From Cyclobacteriaceae bacterium (lineage in GTDB: Bacteria > Bacteroidota > Bacteroidia > Cytophagales > Cyclobacteriaceae): a DNA stretch of 20,968 nt. The translations under genes and the position numbers were made by a program. Below, one piece after another: positions 14,280-20,968 of this stretch. The notes below the pieces were generated by a model. It had not been told where the DNA came from, did no database searches, and was given only the letters and a program-made list of their open reading frames with translations. Within the stretch, counting starts at the first letter, position 1. Every line of letters begins with the position of its first letter. Location of the stretch: positions 1-20,968 of the forward strand of contig JANQST010000286.1 in the NCBI GenBank assembly GCA_028279155.1, written 5' to 3'.

Positions 14280-14513
14280 TTATCTGCGACAAGCTCCAGC
14301 TGCATATGAAAAAACCCCGGCACAATCAGCCTCACATGAATTTCCATAGGTAACGCCATTGCAGCCACAGACCGGGTCCAAATTTGCCGGACAAAGACAA
14401 TCCTCCTTGGCTTCTTGTGTATAACATTCATCCTTTTTACATGACTTAAGAAAAACCGCACTTGTTAGAAGCACGGGAATCAAGATTTTGGCACCGTTTT
14501 TAACGTATTGCAT
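14280..14513 (-). CDS. Kazal-domain lipoprotein (protease-inhibitor-like)
   Basis: I start this 77-residue protein at the ATG at 14513; a GTG 21 bases upstream is also in frame but lies in an inverted repeat. The N-terminus MQYVKNGAKILIPVLLTSAV ends in the lipobox FLKSC (Cys25), so it is probably a lipoprotein. A Kazal domain fills the remainder: CLCPANLDPVCGCNGVTYGN followed by SCEADCAGVFSYAAGAC, with Cys at 30, 39, 41, 49, 51, 60, 64 and 75. The core C-P-x(3)-D-P-V-C-G-x-(N/D)-G-x-T-Y-x-N-x-C is textbook. Kazal domains inhibit serine proteases by a canonical loop around the residues before DPVCG. Bacterial members are uncommon and little studied. Eight domain cysteines rather than six suggests an extra disulphide. 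Confidence 0.9.
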   Translation of the reverse strand: MQYVKNGAKILIPVLLTSAVFLKSCKKDECYTQEAKEDCLCPANLDPVCGCNGVTYGNSCEADCAGVFSYAAGACRR

Positions 14514-14537
14514 AAAGTGATTATAAGAAGTCACTTT
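14514..14537 (-). promoter_or_regulatory. Inverted repeat directly before the Kazal gene start
   Basis: AAAGTGA (14514-14520) and TCACTTT (14531-14537) form a perfect 7-bp inverted repeat with a 10-nt spacer. The arm nearest the gene touches the ATG at 14513. It could be an operator or, in RNA, a hairpin over the ribosome binding region. Confidence 0.4.
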
Positions 14538-14545
14538 GTATTACA

Positions 14546-14583
14546 CATTAAGCAAATAATACCCTCAAATCATTTGCTTAATG
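14546..14583 (-). repeat. 12-bp perfect inverted repeat across the DUF6048 stop codon
   Basis: CATTAAGCAAAT (14546-14557) and ATTTGCTTAATG (14572-14583) are perfect reverse complements separated by 14 bases. On the - strand the first arm contains the last codons of DUF6048 and the stop lies at the arm/loop border. The stem is AT-rich and has no T tract behind it, so it is not a standard terminator; it may stabilise the 3' end or regulate read-through into the Kazal gene. Confidence 0.6.
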
Positions 14584-15223
14584 GAATCCTCCACATGATA
14601 TAATAATCGAACGAGGTAGCATTCTGTCTCTTAGTATTTCCAAAACCAGGTATGTCAAAGGTTTGCAGCATTCCTTCTCCTGAAATCTTTCGAGAAAATT
14701 TCCAACGAAGTGTAAACCCTGTATACAATTGTGATGTGATCTTCCCTCTCAATGAAAAATTAAGCTCCAGCCATCGGGCTTTAAGATCGCTGTTGGAAAG
14801 ATTAATATCCTGAGCTCCAAAGCCAACATCTTCTGTGGCATAAATCAATTGATCCTCAAAACTGGCTCTTGCATATCTTAATCCCAGAGCCAGCACATTT
14901 CCTGACTCGATATTCTTAATGAAGTTTCTATCAATTCCTGCCCGGAAATAGGAACCTTTATTTTCGTAACTATAACCACCAGACCTATTGTTCTTCTCAG
15001 TGCCATAATCAAACACGATGTTCCAGCGGTTCCATCCCAAAGCCAACTCTCCTTCGTGCATGTCTTTTCCGGAACTCAACAGCGTTCGTCCAGTTCTTAA
15101 TGCATTGATCCCAATCTTAACTTCATGTAGCCCATATTTTGGCTGCACAATTTTAGCAGCCTGGTTTTGACAAAAACCGACAGTCGCAAAGACCAACAAT
15201 AATATGTTAAAAGTATACTTCAA
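14570..15223 (-). CDS. DUF6048 family outer-membrane-like protein
   Basis: The 217-residue product has a signal peptide (MKYTFNILLLVFATVGFCQ). It is then rich in alternating hydrophobic/polar strands with aromatic ends (LALGWNRWNIVFDYGTE, YFRAGIDRNFI, ALGLRYARASFED, WLELNFSLRGKI, LYTGFTLRWKF), the look of a small outer-membrane beta-barrel. The C-terminal DIPGFGNTKRQNATSFDYYI followed by MWRIPLSK matches the conserved end of DUF6048 as I recall it. Function is unknown. The start overlaps the end of the DUF6452 gene by 17 bp, and this pair is a conserved neighbourhood in Bacteroidota, so the two probably act together in the envelope. Confidence 0.82.
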   Translation of the reverse strand: MKYTFNILLLVFATVGFCQNQAAKIVQPKYGLHEVKIGINALRTGRTLLSSGKDMHEGELALGWNRWNIVFDYGTEKNNRSGGYSYENKGSYFRAGIDRNFIKNIESGNVLALGLRYARASFEDQLIYATEDVGFGAQDINLSNSDLKARWLELNFSLRGKITSQLYTGFTLRWKFSRKISGEGMLQTFDIPGFGNTKRQNATSFDYYIMWRIPLSK

Positions 15224-15647
15224 GATTGGTTGTTAATTGTCTGTTAGTAACTGTACCTCTGATTGCTGTTGAATCAAAAGAACTTCTGAGCGTATCTAAT
15301 CCACTAAAAAATAAAGATGGTGGACAATCAGGGTCAAAAATCTGAAAGCTTGGGTCATAGCTAACTTCTAGTTCATAGTCATTCGTGTCTGAATCAAAAA
15401 CAAACACAAGGCTTGTGTTCATAGGATCCAATGGAAGTCCAATAGCTAGAGAATCTGTGCTTAGAGGAAACAAGCCAGCTCCTTCATCAGTGGCCACTCT
15501 GAATCCAACTTTTTTTGCTGCTTTTGATTCAGTATCAAAAAAACGCACAACCATAAACTCCGTATTGGAATCACTAGTACAGTTGTCTATGTCTTGACAG
15601 CCAACTAAGATTCCCAGAATCAATATGATTAAGCCACTTCTGTTCAT
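15207..15647 (-). CDS. DUF6452 family lipoprotein
   Basis: I start at the ATG at 15647 (146 residues), giving a textbook lipoprotein signal, MNRSGLIILILGILVGCQDI, with lipobox LVGC. Upstream in-frame ATGs at 15674 and 15665 overlap a promoter box and add no sensible signal. The mature part, CTSDSNTEFMVVRFFD, then DSLAIGLPLDPMNTSLVFVF and YDPSFQIFDPDCPPSLFFSG, follows the DUF6452 pattern: an early Cys, a V-x-F/RFFD strand, and a late Cys in a DPDCPPSLFF-like site. The fold is probably a beta-sandwich with a disulphide. Function is unknown. It is divergent from rimO and overlaps the DUF6048 gene by 17 bp, so the pair is made as one unit. Confidence 0.83.
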   Translation of the reverse strand: MNRSGLIILILGILVGCQDIDNCTSDSNTEFMVVRFFDTESKAAKKVGFRVATDEGAGLFPLSTDSLAIGLPLDPMNTSLVFVFDSDTNDYELEVSYDPSFQIFDPDCPPSLFFSGLDTLRSSFDSTAIRGTVTNRQLTTNLEVYF

Positions 15648-15654
15648 CGGCTCG

Positions 15655-15662
15655 CAAAAATA
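15655..15662 (-). promoter_or_regulatory. -7 promoter box of the DUF6452/DUF6048 unit
   Basis: On the - strand TATTTTTG at 15662-15655 matches TAnnTTTG exactly and lies only 7 bases before the ATG at 15647. If used, transcription would start almost at the start codon, giving a nearly leaderless message. No clear -33 box is seen. Confidence 0.45.
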
Positions 15663-15688
15663 CATATACACCACCTTCTTATTTCCAT

Positions 15689-15696
15689 TAGCTTTG
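15689..15696 (+). promoter_or_regulatory. -7 promoter box of the rimO cluster
   Basis: TAGCTTTG is an exact match to TAnnTTTG, 57 bases before the rimO ATG. It is followed by GC and a GC-rich hairpin. It likely drives rimO-bshC-aldolase-nagZ. Confidence 0.55.
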
Positions 15697-15715
15697 CGCC
15701 GCTAGGCGGCAGCAA
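15694..15715 (+). repeat. GC-rich hairpin at the expected 5' end of the rimO transcript
   Basis: TTGC-GCCGC, loop TAG, GCGGC-A-GCAA forms a nine-pair stem with one bulged A. It begins inside the -7 box and would lie at or next to the transcription start. In RNA the inner GCCGC-TAG-GCGGC part could cap the leader. Confidence 0.5.
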
Positions 15716-15753
15716 TTTTATTGGACATCTGCATAGTCCTGAATAGGCAAGTA

Positions 15754-17070
15754 ATGAAGACCAAAACCTTAAAAAAATATAAAGTCAACATAGTAACACT
15801 GGGTTGCTCCAAAAACCTAGTGGACTCTGAAGTCATGCTTACTCAATTGAGAGGCAACAAGATTGATGCCACGCATGAATCAGACAAGGATGATGCAAAT
15901 ATCATCATCGTTAACACCTGCGGATTTATTGACAATGCGAAGCAGGAATCAATCGATGCAATTCTCAGGTATGTAGATGCGAAGCAAGAAGGATTAGTCG
16001 ATAAAGTCTATGTTTCGGGGTGTCTTTCACAGCGTTATCGGGACGATCTCCAAAATGAGATTCCAGATGTAGACGCCTGGTTCGGAACGATGGAACTTCC
16101 GCTGCTTCTAAAAAAATTCAAGGCAGACTACAAGAAAGAGTTATTAGGTGAGCGAATCACAACAACAAACCAGCACTATGCTTACCTAAAAATCTCTGAA
16201 GGCTGCGATCGCCCTTGCAGCTTCTGCGCCATTCCTCTTATGAGAGGAAAGCATGTTTCAAAACCGATCGAGCAAATTATCTCGGAAGCTGAATCGTTAG
16301 TCAAAAATGGAACTAAAGAAATTTTGCTGATCGCACAGGATTCTACCTATTATGGGCTAGACATTTACAAGAAAAGAAATCTTGCCGAACTCCTCAATCG
16401 GCTTTCCGGTGTGAACGGACTTGACTGGATTCGGCTCCACTATGCTTTCCCAACAGGATTCCCTGAAGATGTTCTTGATGTCATGGCCTCAAGGGATAAT
16501 ATTTGCAATTACCTGGACATCCCGCTGCAACACGCATCAGACAACATGCTTAAGCTCATGCGCCGCGGAACAACTCGTGAAAAAACTGAGGCGCTCCTTG
16601 ACAAAATGAGAACCAAAGTCCCGGGGATCGCTATCAGAACCACGCTTATTGCGGGACACCCACAAGAAACACAGGAGGATTTTGAGGAGATGATCGATTT
16701 CGTTCAAAAGAATCGATTCGAACGCTTGGGGATCTTTACCTACTCACATGAGGAAAACACCCACTCATATAGTTTTGATGATGATGTCTCCGAAGAAACA
16801 AAACAAGAACGTGCGAATGCCGTAATGGAAGTTCAGGAAGAAATTTCCATGAGCATAAATGAAGAAAAAGTTGGGAAGACGTTGAGGGTTCTAATCGACC
16901 GAATAGAAGCTGGGAATTTCATAGGTAGAACCGAGCATGATTCTCCAGAAGTGGATAATGAAGTCATCATCTCTTCGGATGACTCCTATTTAAGGGTTGG
17001 GGATTTCGCTAACATTAAAATCACCGAAGCTACCGCTTTTGACCTGTACGGTGAACCTATTCGCAACTAA
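15754..17070 (+). CDS. rimO: Ribosomal protein S12 methylthiotransferase RimO
   Basis: The 438-residue protein, started at the ATG at 15754, is a radical-SAM methylthiotransferase. The N-terminal UPF0004 domain has its three iron-sulphur cysteines: Cys18 in VTLGCSKNLVDSE, Cys56 in NTCGFIDNAKQESID and Cys90 in VSGCLSQRY. The radical SAM motif CDRPCSFC is at 151-158 (Cys151, 155, 158), followed by AIPLMRGKHVSKP. The C-terminal TRAM domain runs from about residue 370 (GKTLRVLIDRIEAGNFIGRT). TLGCSKN and CDRPCSFCAIP with RGKH distinguish RimO from MiaB. RimO adds a methylthio group to the conserved aspartate of ribosomal protein S12. First gene of the rightward cluster; bshC follows after 14 bp. 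Confidence 0.97.
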   Translation: MKTKTLKKYKVNIVTLGCSKNLVDSEVMLTQLRGNKIDATHESDKDDANIIIVNTCGFIDNAKQESIDAILRYVDAKQEGLVDKVYVSGCLSQRYRDDLQNEIPDVDAWFGTMELPLLLKKFKADYKKELLGERITTTNQHYAYLKISEGCDRPCSFCAIPLMRGKHVSKPIEQIISEAESLVKNGTKEILLIAQDSTYYGLDIYKKRNLAELLNRLSGVNGLDWIRLHYAFPTGFPEDVLDVMASRDNICNYLDIPLQHASDNMLKLMRRGTTREKTEALLDKMRTKVPGIAIRTTLIAGHPQETQEDFEEMIDFVQKNRFERLGIFTYSHEENTHSYSFDDDVSEETKQERANAVMEVQEEISMSINEEKVGKTLRVLIDRIEAGNFIGRTEHDSPEVDNEVIISSDDSYLRVGDFANIKITEATAFDLYGEPIRN

Positions 17071-17084
17071 TTGCTTATCTCCAA

Positions 17085-18647
17085 GTGCAAACAGAAAACA
17101 TCCCTTTAGACGAAACCAACTGTTTTAGCTCTCTCTTTATTGACTACATCAGTGAAAAACCAGAACTAAAAGATTTCTATACCGATTTTCCGTCTATAGA
17201 TAACTTTCAATCTGTATTTGAAAATAGAAACTTCAAAAAAGAGCATAGAAAAGTCCTTGTTGAAAGCCTCCTCGAACAGTATGAACAAACCACTGCTTCA
17301 GAGAAAGCAATAAGTAACATTAAAAGTCTTTCAGAAGAAAATACGTTTACCATCACCACCGGTCATCAACTCAACATTTTCACTGGACCGCTCTATTTCA
17401 TCTATAAAATAGTGACAGTCATCAATGCCTGTAAGGCATTAAAGAAGAAGCATCCAAAACAGCACTTTGTCCCGGTTTATTGGATGGCTTCTGAGGATCA
17501 CGATTTTGATGAAATCAATCACTTCTTTTTTGATAATAAAAAATACGAGTGGACAACTGATCAAAAAGGTGCGGTTGGAAGATTTAAGCTGGATGATATT
17601 GGTGACATCTTAAAAGAGTTGCCCTCAGGTATTGACTTCTTTCAGGAGGCTTATGGAAAAAAAACATTAGCAGACGCAGCAAGAAGTTATGTTAATCATC
17701 TTTTTGAAGAAGAGGGCATTGTAGTCGTTGATGCAGATGATTCCAATTTGAAAAAGTTGTTTAGCCCAGTAATAGAGGATGACCTGTTCAATCACTCAGC
17801 TCAAACGGCCTGCGAAAAAGATACATCCGCAATCCAAGCGCTGGGCTACAAAACACAGGTCTCAGCCCGAGAGATTAATTTTTTCTACCTGGATGAAAAC
17901 ATTCGGGAACGAATCGAAAAGGAAGGTGATTCATTTAAAGTTGTTGAAACCGACATTCGCTTTACCAAGTCAGAAATTCAAAAGTTGATCAACGAACACC
18001 CTGAACGATTCAGCCCGAATGTAATCCTCAGACCTCTATACCAAGAGACTATCCTACCAAACCTTGCATACGTGGGTGGACCATCCGAAGCTGTTTACTG
18101 GTTACAACTAAAATCCGTATTCGAGCAGTATAAAACTTCTTTTCCACTATTGATGCCACGAAATTTTGCTTTGGTCGTTTCTCAAAACGAAGCATTGAAA
18201 TGGGAAAAAACCGGGCTGTCCTCAAAAGACTTATTCCTTGACAAGGATGCTGCTTTTGCTAAATGGGTATCAGGCAATTCAACTGAAGATCTTTCATATT
18301 CGAAAGAAATGGAACAGCTTAATTCGATCTATCAATCTCTAGGCGAAAAAGCTGCTAAAGTTGACCCCACCCTTTGTCAGCATCTCGAAACGTTAAAGGC
18401 AACTTCTGAAACAAAACTGAGAAATGCAGAGAAAAAGTTGCTCAATGCAGAAAAAAGAAAACATACGGTTAAGGAAAACCAAATTTCTGCAATAAAGGAA
18501 GCTCTATTCCCAGGAGGAAGCCTGCAGGAACGGCGAGACAACTTTTTGAATTTCTACTTAAGTGACCCGCAATTCATTCAAACACTTTTAGATACTTTTG
18601 ATGCTTTCGAATACAGCATGTATCTATTGTTTGATGAAAATAATTAA
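17085..18647 (+). CDS. bshC: Bacillithiol biosynthesis cysteine-adding enzyme BshC
   Basis: This 520-residue protein matches BshC, which joins cysteine to glucosaminyl malate in the last step of bacillithiol synthesis. Seen: the N-terminal IPLDETNCFSSLFIDYI, the family signature TTGHQLNIFTGPLYFIYKI (about 91-109), YWMASEDHDFDEINHF (132-147), a central VGGPSEAVYWLQL, and a C-terminal coiled-coil of charged repeats (KLRNAEKKLLNAEKRK) before a conserved helix ending in YSMYLLF. The start is GTG at 17085, giving MQTENIPLDET, where family members start; no ATG is available near it. bshA and bshB are not in the window. The 3' end overlaps the next start by 14 bp, and it lies 14 bp downstream of rimO, so these genes are one transcript. 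Confidence 0.95.
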   Translation: MQTENIPLDETNCFSSLFIDYISEKPELKDFYTDFPSIDNFQSVFENRNFKKEHRKVLVESLLEQYEQTTASEKAISNIKSLSEENTFTITTGHQLNIFTGPLYFIYKIVTVINACKALKKKHPKQHFVPVYWMASEDHDFDEINHFFFDNKKYEWTTDQKGAVGRFKLDDIGDILKELPSGIDFFQEAYGKKTLADAARSYVNHLFEEEGIVVVDADDSNLKKLFSPVIEDDLFNHSAQTACEKDTSAIQALGYKTQVSAREINFFYLDENIRERIEKEGDSFKVVETDIRFTKSEIQKLINEHPERFSPNVILRPLYQETILPNLAYVGGPSEAVYWLQLKSVFEQYKTSFPLLMPRNFALVVSQNEALKWEKTGLSSKDLFLDKDAAFAKWVSGNSTEDLSYSKEMEQLNSIYQSLGEKAAKVDPTLCQHLETLKATSETKLRNAEKKLLNAEKRKHTVKENQISAIKEALFPGGSLQERRDNFLNFYLSDPQFIQTLLDTFDAFEYSMYLLFDENN

Positions 18648-19695
18648 GCCTACTTTACTCGTTGACAAGGACAAATGCATGAGAAATATTCTCAGAATGG
18701 CAGAAAAAGCCAAGACTTCAAATGCATTCTTACGTCCACATTTCAAAACCCATCATTCAGCCGAAATTGGCGATTGGTTCCGCCAATATGGAGTATCAAA
18801 ATGTACCGCCAGTTCGGTTGACATGGCAAAATACTTTGCTGATGCAGGCTGGAATGACATCACTATTGCCTTCCCATACAACCCACTTGAGTCAGACGAA
18901 ATTTCTGAAATAGCGGCTTCTGCTTCACTTAACATTCTTATTGAATCGGAAGAAAGTTTACGACAAGCAAACAGCCTAATCAAAAATCCTGTTGGGTATT
19001 TTATCAAAATAGATCTTGGTACACATCGAACAGGGGTCGACCCTTCCAATACCCAACTAATTGAAACCCTCGTTTCCGCATCAACAGATTTAGTGTCTTT
19101 CAAAGGGTTTATAGGACATGCAGGCCACACTTATTATTCCCCTGACATTGAAAAAGTTTTTCAGGATTCCCTTGAAATATTGAAGCCTTTAAAGGAAAAG
19201 TATGGGGGAATCATCAGTTATGGTGACAGCCCTTCTTGCAGTATGATGGATGACTTATCAGGTGTCGATGAAATTCGAGCCGGAAACTATGTATTCTATG
19301 ATTGGATGCAAATTGGGATTGGCTCCTGTCAGATCGAAGATATTGGAGTTTGTCTGGCCAGCCCTGTAGTTGCAATTCATAAAGACCGGGGTGAGGTTGT
19401 CGTATTTGGCGGAGCTGTTCATTTGTCAAAGGAATCTGTGGACGAAGGTGGAGCCAAGAGTTTTGGGAAGGCAGTTCGCTTAAATGAAAATGGTTGGGAT
19501 CATGAAGTCATCGGAAATGTTAAAAAAATATCTCAGGAGCATGGGATAGTTTCTATGGACGAGAAAGAAATTTCGAATTTAAAAATTGGCGACCTTATTG
19601 GGATTCTTCCTACCCATTCATGTCTGGCAGCAGATTTGCAAGGTCACTACTTAACAACTAAAGGAGAAAAAATTCAAAAAATAATTAAAGTCTAA
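18634..19695 (+). CDS. D-threonine aldolase / D-serine dehydratase-like PLP enzyme
   Basis: I start at the ATG at 18634 (353 residues), where MKIIKPTLLVDKDKCMRNIL matches family N-termini; an earlier ATG at 18598 lies deep in bshC. It is a fold-type III (alanine-racemase-like) PLP enzyme: Schiff-base lysine in RPHFKTHHS (Lys38), barrel residues in KIDLGTHRTGVD and GHAGHTYY, YGDSPSCSMM as phosphate loop, and a metal-site motif THSC with His328 and Cys330 near the C-terminus. The family covers D-threonine aldolases (His-x-Asp) and D-serine dehydratases (His-x-Cys, zinc); the His-x-Cys here leans toward the latter. It acts on D-amino acids in the cytoplasm; the exact substrate is not certain. 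Translationally coupled to bshC. Confidence 0.9.
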   Translation: MKIIKPTLLVDKDKCMRNILRMAEKAKTSNAFLRPHFKTHHSAEIGDWFRQYGVSKCTASSVDMAKYFADAGWNDITIAFPYNPLESDEISEIAASASLNILIESEESLRQANSLIKNPVGYFIKIDLGTHRTGVDPSNTQLIETLVSASTDLVSFKGFIGHAGHTYYSPDIEKVFQDSLEILKPLKEKYGGIISYGDSPSCSMMDDLSGVDEIRAGNYVFYDWMQIGIGSCQIEDIGVCLASPVVAIHKDRGEVVVFGGAVHLSKESVDEGGAKSFGKAVRLNENGWDHEVIGNVKKISQEHGIVSMDEKEISNLKIGDLIGILPTHSCLAADLQGHYLTTKGEKIQKIIKV

Positions 19696-19722
19696 TTTGA
19701 TAGATATCACTCATAATTGAAG

Positions 19723-20874
19723 ATGAAGAAATTCTGGTTTTTGGTATTGACAATATGTGGCACCTCTGTGGTGGGCCAAAAGAAGCTCATTGAGGAAGAT
19801 AGTCTTGATATCATGATCGGTCAAATGATCATGATCGGGATTGGTGATTTCAATGATGCCAAATCAACTCAACCAATTTTTGATGAGCTGGAAAGAGGAA
19901 CAGTTGGTGGGGTAGCCTTATTTGAAAAGAACCTTTCAAAATCAGATACCCGTTCCGAACTAGCTAAGCTTATACTAAAAATCCAAAAAAGTGCAAGCAT
20001 CCCAGTCTTTGTCGCCATCGATGAAGAGGGAGGCAGGGTCACTCGAATGAAAGAAAAATACGGGTTTTCGAAAAAAGTTTCTGCCCAGTATCTCGGAGAT
20101 CTTGATAACCTCGATTCCACGAATTACTATGCAATGCAAACAGCCATGCAGCTGGATAGCTTTGGTATTAACATGAATTATGCGCCAGTTGTAGACGTCA
20201 ATCTAAATACCAGCAATCCAGTAATCGGAAAGATCGAAAGAAGTTACTCTCCAGATTATTCTGAAGTGATTGAGCATGCTCATGAAGTTGTCTCCGTTCA
20301 CAACAACAACAACGTGATCCCGGTCCTCAAGCATTTTCCTGGTCACGGTAGCAGCAAAAACGACACCCATTTGGGAATAACCGATGTAACTGAAACCTGG
20401 CAATTTGAGGAACTCTACCCCTATAAGGCACTTATCGATAGTGGGGTGGTCAAAGCAATAATGACCGCACATATTGTCAATCAATCACTTGACAGGAGCA
20501 AGACCCCGGCAACTTTGTCAGGTCGAGTTGTAACCGATATGCTTCGCGATTTTCTAAATTATCAGGGAGTAGTGGTGTCCGATGATATGCAAATGGGAGC
20601 CATAAAAAATGAATTCGGATTTCGAGAATCCATTCGAATGTCACTGGAAGCAGGCCTGGATATTCTAATATTTGCTAACAATGTTGAAGATTTTGATATG
20701 GTCACCTCAACAGAAATTCACCGCATCATAAAGGAGTTGGTTGCAGATGATGTTATTAGCAGGGATAGGATTTCAGAATCCTTTAAAAGGATTATGAAAC
20801 TGAAAGCAGAGTTCGGACTATTGGATGATGACTATTACAAATCACTAAAGAATAAACTCAAGGCACACAACTAG
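19723..20874 (+). CDS. nagZ: Family 3 glycoside hydrolase, beta-N-acetylhexosaminidase (NagZ-like)
   Basis: The 383-residue protein starts at the ATG at 19723 with a signal-peptide-like MKKFWFLVLTICGTSVVGQK. The GH3 barrel then shows the NagZ signature: FVAIDEEGGRVTRM near 96-109, NYAPVVDVN near 152-160, the dyad-bearing loop KHFPGHGSSKNDTH (203-216, His in the Asp/His catalytic pair), and the nucleophile Asp287 in VVVSDDMQMGA. It removes N-acetylglucosamine from peptidoglycan fragments. Gram-negative NagZ is classically cytoplasmic, so a signal peptide points to a periplasmic or secreted version. It has no beta-lactamase domain, unlike some longer Bacteroidota relatives. Gap to the aldolase-like gene is 27 bp; last gene of the cluster. 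Confidence 0.92.
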   Translation: MKKFWFLVLTICGTSVVGQKKLIEEDSLDIMIGQMIMIGIGDFNDAKSTQPIFDELERGTVGGVALFEKNLSKSDTRSELAKLILKIQKSASIPVFVAIDEEGGRVTRMKEKYGFSKKVSAQYLGDLDNLDSTNYYAMQTAMQLDSFGINMNYAPVVDVNLNTSNPVIGKIERSYSPDYSEVIEHAHEVVSVHNNNNVIPVLKHFPGHGSSKNDTHLGITDVTETWQFEELYPYKALIDSGVVKAIMTAHIVNQSLDRSKTPATLSGRVVTDMLRDFLNYQGVVVSDDMQMGAIKNEFGFRESIRMSLEAGLDILIFANNVEDFDMVTSTEIHRIIKELVADDVISRDRISESFKRIMKLKAEFGLLDDDYYKSLKNKLKAHN

Positions 20875-20916
20875 CATTTCACAAAAAAAACTTGTTTTTA
20901 CTATCTTCACCTTTCC

Positions 20917-20968
20917 ATGATCCAGTATAACCCAAAATCGTGGTTCTCATTGATCTTTGACGTTTACA
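20917..20968 (+). CDS. Bestrophin-family channel, N-terminal fragment
   Basis: An ATG at 20917 opens a frame that runs off the window after 17 codons, reading MIQYNPKSWFSLIFDVY. The YNPKSWFxLIF opening is the usual start of bacterial bestrophin-like (YneE-type) membrane channels. The match is short, so this is a tentative call; it is the next gene after nagZ, 42 bp downstream, on the same strand. Confidence 0.6.
   Translation, partial: MIQYNPKSWFSLIFDVY

Noticed and set aside
14011..17070. RiPP cluster made of the 55-residue Cys-tailed peptide and the radical SAM protein
   Set aside because: The radical SAM protein is a full-length RimO with all its motifs, on the other strand and 1.6 kb away.
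20882..20900. A-tract/T-tract hairpin after nagZ as a terminator
   Set aside because: The stem is five A-T pairs only with loop CTTG, too weak to call.

Overview
The window looks like ordinary chromosome from a marine or soil Bacteroidota of the Cytophagales type (Reichenbachiella/Fulvivirga/Marinoscillum-like). The signs are AT-rich DNA, PadR-plus-FtsX permease gene pairs, CarboxypepD_reg-like and TonB proteins, the DUF6452/DUF6048 pair, bacillithiol synthesis (BshC), and promoter boxes matching the Bacteroidota -7 consensus TAnnTTTG. No tRNA, rRNA, insertion sequence, phage gene or CRISPR array was seen, and no gap between genes exceeds about 130 bases. The genus is inference.

Layout. 1-386 is the 3' end of a MacB/FtsX-type permease on +. 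Facing it on - is a second, complete permease of the same family (432-3083), its PadR regulator (3076-3414) and an MFS transporter (3499-4659). A 17-bp direct repeat just before the regulator is a probable operator. An Hsp20 chaperone (4787-5209, +) ends exactly where a leftward five-gene cluster ends (9094 back to 5210): SRPBCC protein, Tat-exported class V aminotransferase-like enzyme, DUF4260 membrane protein and two family 2 glycosyltransferases. Next come a secreted CarboxypepD_reg-like protein (+), a DUF3089 alpha/beta hydrolase (-), a TonB-like energy transducer (+) and a dienelactone-hydrolase-family lipoprotein (+). Leftward again are a secreted WG-repeat protein (13944-12721), a 55-residue small protein with a Cys-x-x-Cys tail (14178-14011), a Kazal-domain lipoprotein (14513-14280), DUF6048 and DUF6452. 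A rightward cluster rimO-bshC-D-threonine aldolase-like-nagZ fills 15754-20874, and the first 17 codons of a bestrophin-like gene close the window.

How the parts work together. The PadR/permease unit looks like a self-contained export or stress-response module without a local ATPase. The rightward cluster combines translation modification (RimO), low-molecular-weight thiol synthesis (BshC), D-amino-acid metabolism and peptidoglycan turnover (NagZ); its tight spacing suggests co-transcription rather than one pathway. DUF6452/DUF6048 are a translationally overlapping envelope pair.

I did not find a clearly new multi-gene system. The best leads are the 55-residue Cys-tailed protein, the repeat-structured PadR operator, the 12-bp inverted repeat over the DUF6048 stop codon, and the SRPBCC/aminotransferase/DUF4260/glycosyltransferase cluster.
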